A stretch of DNA of 64,000 nt from Acinetobacter modestus (lineage in GTDB: Bacteria > Pseudomonadota > Gammaproteobacteria > Pseudomonadales > Moraxellaceae), in NCBI RefSeq assembly GCF_014636095.1, contig NZ_BMDV01000009.1, positions 1 through 64,000 of the forward strand, given 5' to 3'. This document shows, one piece after another, positions 59,054 through 64,000 of this stretch (positions within the stretch are counted from its first letter, which is position 1; every line of letters starts with the position of its first letter). The position numbers were made by a program, and so were the translations under genes. The notes below the pieces were generated by a model. The model worked only from the letters and a program-made list of their open reading frames with translations, did not search any database and was not told the origin of the DNA.

Positions 59054-59775
59054 ATTGATCTCCCCCATGATGGATATTCGACTGAATTTATGTTTTAAGT
59101 TGCATCATTATGTAAATAGCAAATGCTATGCCAACTTCTTTAAAGCACTATAAAACCTAGGTTTGATGTCACATCTTTGTCATGAAATATATAAAGAGAA
59201 TAAAAAAGGGCTATTTAAGCATTTTAAAATAGATTTTTTGATCCATTTTTAAGCAAAAAATAAGATTAGCAATTAAACCGCACAAAAATAATGCAACAAC
59301 ACTGCTCAACAATCGATCATTGTTAAACATTTAAAGTTTTGGCCTAAAAACCGGGGAAAATTCGCACAACATAAGTGCAACTTCTATAAAACGAGCGCTT
59401 TTTGATACAAAAATTTTACCACTTATCGGGATGTCATTTTTTGCAAATCGACCCAATCATTTTTTAATCAATTACAAAATAACTCATTAAAATAGAAAAG
59501 AAATTATCAAATATAATCACATATTTTAAAAAGAAAATATCAAAAAATAATCAACTTTAATTACAGTAATAAGATAATATTTTTTATATATAAAACAATT
59601 ATTTAATTTTAATTTATCTATTTTTTATACAGGAATAAAAACAAAAAATATTATCCTAATTTTGTGTAAATTTAATTAAAATATTTTAATAAAAATCTAT
59701 CTTTTTTATGCATAACTTATACAATTGGTCAAAATTTCGGATTCTCCCAAAATTTGTTATTTTATGAGGCTACAT
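59054..59775. other. AT-rich intergenic region upstream of the OprD-type porin
   Basis: About 720 bases between the divergent porin genes, with very low GC in its right half. Contents: the torF copy 2 leader (to about 59150), an inverted repeat AACAAT-N5-ATTGTT (59308-59324), and a weak promoter pair for the porin, TTGTGT-17-TTTAAT (59662-59690). The AT-rich part is a plausible H-NS target. I see no gene. Confidence 0.5.
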
Positions 59776-61122
59776 ATGCCAAAGGCAAAAAAACTTACTT
59801 TAGCGGTTTTGATTAATGCCGCGTTAATCACCTCAACATATGCTAGCGAACAAAGCGAAGCAAAAGGATTTGTTGAAGATGCCAATGGGGATGTTTTATT
59901 CCGTACTGGTTATCTAACTCGTGATAAGAAAAATGGTGTTGAAGACACTAGTTCATACGCACAAACAGCTATGCTCAAACTCGACTCGGGTTTCACTCAA
60001 GGGGTCGTTGGTTTTGGAGCGGGTATTATTGGTGATGCCTCTTTTAAACTAGGTCCAAACCATAATGCTGGTAATGGCATGATCCCTCGCGAACGCCTAA
60101 ATGGCGTAGATGGCATTGGTGATACATATGATCACTGGACACGTGGTGGCGGTTATGTAAAAGCACGCGTTTCGAACACAACTGTAACTTACGGTACACA
60201 AATTCTAGATTTGCCAGTTCTTGCGAGCAACACAGCACGTTTAGTACCTGAATATTTTGAAGGTGTTTTAGCAAACAACCGTGAAATTAAAGGTTTAGAA
60301 GTTACTGTCGGTAAATTTACAAAAAACCAATATTCTGACCAGATTACATCTGACGGTAACGAATTAGATAGTGCTGTAGTTTGGGGCGCTAAATATAAAG
60401 TAAACGATCAATTGAATACAGCCTATTATGGTACTGATATTAAAGATCGTTTAGAGCGTCATTATGCAAATGTGAACTATAAACAAGCGTTAGCAAATAA
60501 TAGTTCATTAACCTATGATTTCAGTGGTTATCATACCGATTGGGATCGTCAAGCGAATAAGAGCTTATACTCTTATATCGGTTCAGCAAATGATGAATAC
60601 CAGAACTCAATCTGGGCAATTTCAACAACATACAATACCGGTCCACATACAGTCATGTTCGCTTACCAACAGAACAGTGGTAATGCAGGCTATGACTATG
60701 GTTTAGGTCAAGGTGTTGGTGATGGTCATCAAACAATTTACTTACCAAACTCATATCTTTCTGACTTCATCGGTAATGGTGAAAAATCAGCGCAACTGCA
60801 ATACAATTTAGACTTCGGTAGCTTTGGTGTACCTGGTTTAAGTTGGACAACTGCATTTGTATACGGTTGGGATATTAATACCAACGCATCAGTTAAAGAT
60901 TTGAGTGGCAACGTGATTGAACGTGTTCGCACAGCAGACAATGCAACTGAACGTGAATTCTTCAATCAAGTAAAGTACACAGTTCAATCTGGCTTTGCCA
61001 AAGATGCGAGTTTACGTGTACGTCATTCATATTATCGTGCAAGCGATGAATACCAATCTGGTTACATCGGTGATACCAACGAATGGCGTATTTGGCTTGA
61101 TATTCCTGTGAAATTCTTCTAA
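59776..61122 (+). CDS. OprD/Occ-family outer-membrane porin
   Basis: 18-strand substrate-specific porin of the OprD family, 448 residues. Signal peptide about 1-24 (LTLAVLINAALITSTYA), then SEQSEAKGFVEDANGDVLFRTGYLTRDKK, characteristic of Acinetobacter OprD-like proteins, with WTRGGGYVKARVSNTTVTYGTQ and a C-terminal WRIWLDIPVKFF ending in Phe. ATG at 59776 has GAGG six bases upstream and is preferred over earlier in-frame starts. Likely takes up amino acids or small organic acids; substrate not determinable. Confidence 0.92.
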   Translation: MPKAKKLTLAVLINAALITSTYASEQSEAKGFVEDANGDVLFRTGYLTRDKKNGVEDTSSYAQTAMLKLDSGFTQGVVGFGAGIIGDASFKLGPNHNAGNGMIPRERLNGVDGIGDTYDHWTRGGGYVKARVSNTTVTYGTQILDLPVLASNTARLVPEYFEGVLANNREIKGLEVTVGKFTKNQYSDQITSDGNELDSAVVWGAKYKVNDQLNTAYYGTDIKDRLERHYANVNYKQALANNSSLTYDFSGYHTDWDRQANKSLYSYIGSANDEYQNSIWAISTTYNTGPHTVMFAYQQNSGNAGYDYGLGQGVGDGHQTIYLPNSYLSDFIGNGEKSAQLQYNLDFGSFGVPGLSWTTAFVYGWDINTNASVKDLSGNVIERVRTADNATEREFFNQVKYTVQSGFAKDASLRVRHSYYRASDEYQSGYIGDTNEWRIWLDIPVKFF

Positions 61123-61137
61123 TTTGCAGCAATTCAA

Positions 61138-61180
61138 GCAATAAAAAAACTCCATTCACTGAATGGAGTTTTTTTATTGC
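61138..61180. terminator. Bidirectional terminator between the porin and ppa
   Basis: Perfect 20-bp stem (left arm 61138-61157, right arm 61161-61180) with a 3-base ACT spacer: core CTCCATTC / GAATGGAG flanked by A7 and T7. Convergent genes end on both sides. Confidence 0.9.
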
Positions 61181-61219
61181 GCTCAACTTTAAATCATAAA
61201 ATTAAGCTAAATCTGAAAC

Positions 61220-61747
61220 TTATTTTTTAGCAGCTTCGATTGCTTTCAATACTTCAGCTTTTGCAACATCAGCATTTTCCCAACCACTGATTTTCACCCA
61301 CTTACCTGGCTCTAAATCTTTATAGTGAGCAAAGAAATGCTCAACTTGGCTAATCAATAAAGGTGGAAGATCTGTATATTCTTTCACATCTTTATAGAGA
61401 GGAGATAACTTCTCATGTGGAACTGCGATGAGTTTCGCATCGATACCACCATCATCTTCCATATTCAGTTTACCCACTGGACGGCAACGGATTACTGAAC
61501 CCGCAGCAACAGGGTGTGGAGTTACAACAAGTACGTCTAATGGGTCGCCATCTTCAGATAATGTATTTGGTACATAACCATAGTTAGCTGGGTAGAACAT
61601 TGCTGTACCCATGAAACGGTCTACAAATAACGCATCAGAATCTTTATCGATTTCGTATTTGATTGGCGCTGCATTTGCAGGAATCTCAATGATGACATAG
61701 ATGTCATTTGGTGCGTCTTTACCCGCAGGAATATTGCTATAACTCAT
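61220..61747 (-). CDS. ppa: Inorganic pyrophosphatase
   Basis: Hydrolyses PPi to drive biosynthesis. 175 residues of the family I enzyme: [16 protein letters not shown], the signature [15 protein letters not shown] with Mg-binding Asp residues, and [13 protein letters not shown]. Single gene. Confidence 0.96.
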   Translation of the reverse strand: MSYSNIPAGKDAPNDIYVIIEIPANAAPIKYEIDKDSDALFVDRFMGTAMFYPANYGYVPNTLSEDGDPLDVLVVTPHPVAAGSVIRCRPVGKLNMEDDGGIDAKLIAVPHEKLSPLYKDVKEYTDLPPLLISQVEHFFAHYKDLEPGKWVKISGWENADVAKAEVLKAIEAAKK

Positions 61748-61863
61748 ATCAACACTCGTTTATCTTGTGAACTTAGATGTAAATCCGACAGATTATAGCG
61801 TGAATACTATAAAAATGATGCTAGATATGCTGAGCGTTAATGAATTTTATACTCAACATCGAT

Positions 61864-62277
61864 TTAGGTCAGTTTAATCGTAATCACAAACAGTAAAATT
61901 GGACAAAATATTGAAAAAAACCAAATAATCGAACGTAAAGTGGCTAGATTCGCTAAATAACAGATGCCATAAATGATTCGAAATACGATATACGCCCAAC
62001 CTAAGCTCAGAATAAATTTCTCAGGCACAACCATATATTCAGCCATTAAAATTGCAGCGATAAATAAGGGTAAACTTTCAAAACTATTCTGCTGTACTGC
62101 ATTGGCTCTGGCAGCTAGACTTGTCGTTTTCGCCAAAAATTCACGCGGATTCTGATTATCCTTTGCTTGGAAGCCACCTTTTGCTTTTGCAATTAAGGTA
62201 AAAACATATGGCAATAAACACGCAACGATAAGAATCAATATAATGCCGCTAATACCTTGCATGCTGATATCCATCAT
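61864..62277 (-). CDS. MAPEG-family membrane protein
   Basis: 137 residues with four membrane segments (about 8-28, 58-77, 85-105, 113-135). The pattern RANAVQQNSFESLPLFIAAILMAEY is characteristic of bacterial MAPEG (membrane-associated eicosanoid/glutathione metabolism) proteins. Some bind glutathione; activity is unknown here. Start ATG at 62277 or the adjacent ATG at 62274. Confidence 0.85.
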   Translation of the reverse strand: MMDISMQGISGIILILIVACLLPYVFTLIAKAKGGFQAKDNQNPREFLAKTTSLAARANAVQQNSFESLPLFIAAILMAEYMVVPEKFILSLGWAYIVFRIIYGICYLANLATLRSIIWFFSIFCPILLFVITIKLT

Positions 62278-62413
62278 TTGAAGTTCTTGTGATCATGCTA
62301 TCATAACTTATAATTTATCAAACTTTCATTTGTGCTTGTTCAACAAGCACTGCTTTTATATATTCTGCTAGCTTTAAAAGTAGTTTTCTTTGATTCAATC
62401 TCAAGGTTATGTT

Positions 62414-62806
62414 ATGCCAGCTCAAGATCAAAACAAATTGTTTGATGTTCTTGCTCAACAACGACAGCATCAGCTTTTAGTTGACCGCGTACTCAAAGTA
62501 GTGTTGCCCATCATCGCATTTCTACTCAGCGTGATTTGTGCAAACTACAATTGGCAATCTACGCTTGGCACCTTTGTTATTCTAATTATTGCTTTTTATG
62601 CTGTGGGGATCTACCGCTTAACACTTTGGCATTGGCTGATCGTTATTGTGCTATATACCCTTATTGATAACTACTTTAGCTTCAATGGTATCAATCAAAC
62701 CCGATTAGTTTTTCAACTAATATCCATGGTCGTTTTTGTTGGGATTGTCGGTATTGGACGGCCTTATATCGATCGTTGGTTGATGAAATCAAATAATACT
62801 CAATAA
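62414..62806 (+). CDS. Small membrane protein of unknown function
   Basis: 130 residues with about four membrane segments (about 30-50, 55-75, 78-95, 105-122). N-terminal 25 residues are hydrophilic (MPAQDQNKLFDVLAQQRQHQ). ATG at 62414 has AAGG seven bases upstream, preferred over a TTG at 62390. No recognised domain. Divergent from the MAPEG gene, with its own terminator. Confidence 0.7.
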   Translation: MPAQDQNKLFDVLAQQRQHQLLVDRVLKVVLPIIAFLLSVICANYNWQSTLGTFVILIIAFYAVGIYRLTLWHWLIVIVLYTLIDNYFSFNGINQTRLVFQLISMVVFVGIVGIGRPYIDRWLMKSNNTQ

Positions 62807-62810
62807 ACCC

Positions 62811-62846
62811 AAATAAAAAACGCCACAATTGTGGCGTTTTTTATTT
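62811..62846. terminator. Bidirectional terminator, 36-bp perfect palindrome
   Basis: Every base from 62811 to 62846 pairs with its mirror (core CGCCACAATTGTGGCG with A6/T6 and AAAT/ATTT arms). Ends the small membrane protein gene and the convergent fadD. Confidence 0.9.
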
Positions 62847-62885
62847 CCAATAGCTCCCGTTTTAAACGGAGGCTAAGTAGGATTC

Positions 62886-64000
62886 TTAAGCAGGCTTACG
62901 TAAATCTTTACGTAAGATCTTACCTACGTTAGATTTTGGTAGATCATCCATAAACTCAACATAACGTGGGCATTTATAACCTGTTAAGTTTTGTTTTGCA
63001 TAAGCAATAATTTCTTCAGTTGTTAATGAAGGATCTTTTTTCACGATGAATAATTTAGGCACTTCACCTGATTTTTCATCTGGCACACCAATCGCAGCAA
63101 CTTCCAATACTTTTGGATGCTTCGCAATCACTTCTTCAATTTCACTCGGGTAAACGTTAAAGCCTGAAACCAAGATCATATCTTTTTTACGGTCTACAAT
63201 TTTGAAATAACCGCGTGAATCCATGACACCAACATCACCAGTACGGAAGAAACCGTCTTTGGTCATGACTTTCTCAGTTTCATCAGGACGATTCCAGTAG
63301 CCTTTCATTACCTGTGGGCCACGAATCGAAATTTCACCCTGCTCACCAAGTGCCACTTCATTACCATCATCATCAAGTAAAGCAACTTCAGTTAATGGTA
63401 ATGGGATCCCAATCGTACCACTAAACTCTGTTGTTGCAGGCGGGTTTGCTGTCGCCACTGGCGATGTTTCAGATAAACCATAACCTTCGATAATGATCGT
63501 ACCTGTTACTTTTTGCCAAGCAGCAGCCGTAGATGGTAATACAGCCATACCACCACCCATTGCCATCTTCAACTTGCTATGGTCAAGCTGTTTGAATTCT
63601 TCGTTATTCACTAAGGCATTAAACAAGGTGTTTACTGCTGGGAAGAAAGAAGGCTGGTATTTACGTAATTCACCAACGACTGCTGGTAGGTCACGTGGGT
63701 TCGGAATCAAGATATTCGCTTGACCTTTATACATACCGTAAAGCGCGCACACCATAAATGCAAAGATGTGATAAAGCGGTAACGCACACACGATACGATC
63801 ATCTTTAGAACCGTCACCTGTACCAAACTTACTTGAGAAAATACCATCACATTGTAATAGGTTAGAAACCAAGTTACGGTGTGTCAACTCAGCACCTTTA
63901 GAAACACCTGTCGTACCACCTGTATATTGCAGTACAGCAGTATCGCTTAAGGTCAAACTTGGACGTTTATAATTGCTTGGATTCGCTTTACCTAGCGCTG
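62886..64000 (-). CDS. fadD: Long-chain fatty-acid-CoA ligase, C-terminal part (cut by window edge)
   Basis: ANL-superfamily acyl-CoA synthetase; the start lies beyond the window. About 370 residues are visible: AMP-binding motif YTGGTTGVSKGAEL, IEGYGLSETSP, FRTGDVGVMDSRGYFKIVDRKKDMI, and the catalytic Lys near the end (KSNVGKILRKDLR). Close in pattern to FadD of pseudomonads. The frame is open to base 64000. Confidence 0.9.
   Translation of the reverse strand, partial: ALGKANPSNYKRPSLTLSDTAVLQYTGGTTGVSKGAELTHRNLVSNLLQCDGIFSSKFGTGDGSKDDRIVCALPLYHIFAFMVCALYGMYKGQANILIPNPRDLPAVVGELRKYQPSFFPAVNTLFNALVNNEEFKQLDHSKLKMAMGGGMAVLPSTAAAWQKVTGTIIIEGYGLSETSPVATANPPATTEFSGTIGIPLPLTEVALLDDDGNEVALGEQGEISIRGPQVMKGYWNRPDETEKVMTKDGFFRTGDVGVMDSRGYFKIVDRKKDMILVSGFNVYPSEIEEVIAKHPKVLEVAAIGVPDEKSGEVPKLFIVKKDPSLTTEEIIAYAKQNLTGYKCPRYVEFMDDLPKSNVGKILRKDLRKPA

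Overview
The window is chromosomal DNA of an Acinetobacter species (Moraxellaceae, Gammaproteobacteria). The evidence is low-GC DNA, close matches to Acinetobacter-type proteins (a small H-NS-like protein ending in TWTGRGKQPRW, an OprD/Occ-like porin, TorF-type porins, PbpG, a PilS/PilR pair) and gene orders shared with pseudomonads: algZ-algR-hemC-hemD-hemX-hemY divergent from argH, and xerD-dsbC-hom-thrC. I see no phage, insertion sequence, CRISPR array, integron or restriction island. It is almost entirely core genome, and I make no claim to a new multi-gene system.

Layout. 1-970: start of tuf behind four tRNA genes (Thr-Tyr-Gly-Thr, the E. coli tufB order), all leftward. 971-3239: trpE and gph with an 11-codon ORF between them. 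3309-7864: FHA-domain gene and type II secretion genes gspD, gspC, gspN. 8041-12924: H-NS-like gene, a thioesterase, and the haem/porphyrin genes hemY-X-D-C. 13028-16674: algR/algZ leftward, argH and yggX rightward, then a candidate orphan small RNA (about 16818-16903). 17136-23265: phoU; TPP riboswitch and thiC; nudF and cpdA; dksA and gluQ. 23317-28653: ftsW and murD; a Fur-box-controlled feoA-feoB operon with a small Cys-rich membrane protein. 28801-33286: xerD, a lipoprotein-type dsbC, hom, thrC.

33356-35368: unknown acidic protein and pbpG. 35579-39252: gacA, pilS, pilR. 39293-44820: S41 protease, gpmI, a SLOG-like protein, lptG and lptF. 44978-47499: pepA, holC, a coiled-coil protein. 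47544-52402: ribE, glpF, a solitary Dam-like adenine methyltransferase overlapping ribD, then nrdR. 52529-54347: amtB and glnK. 54623-57105: ubiK, an uninterrupted comM (the usual AbaR island target in A. baumannii) and an unknown gene. 57164-61122: two tandem TorF porin paralogues with duplicated leaders and an OprD-type porin behind about 720 bp of very AT-rich DNA. 61220-64000: ppa, a MAPEG protein, a small membrane protein and the 3' part of fadD.

Functional themes are envelope biogenesis (ftsW, murD, pbpG, lptFG, porins), two-component control of motility and virulence (algZR, gacA, pilSR), nutrient control with visible cis elements (TPP riboswitch, Fur box, possible sigma-54 promoter at glnK) and housekeeping biosynthesis (Trp, Thr, Arg, haem, thiamine, riboflavin). 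The points most worth a second look are the orphan small RNA, the methyltransferase coupled to ribD, the mini-ORFs before trpE and nudF, the 54-bp perfect palindrome after a TorF gene and three genes of unknown function. Start codons were often moved inward from the longest open frame because a Shine-Dalgarno (SD) sequence fits the inner codon.
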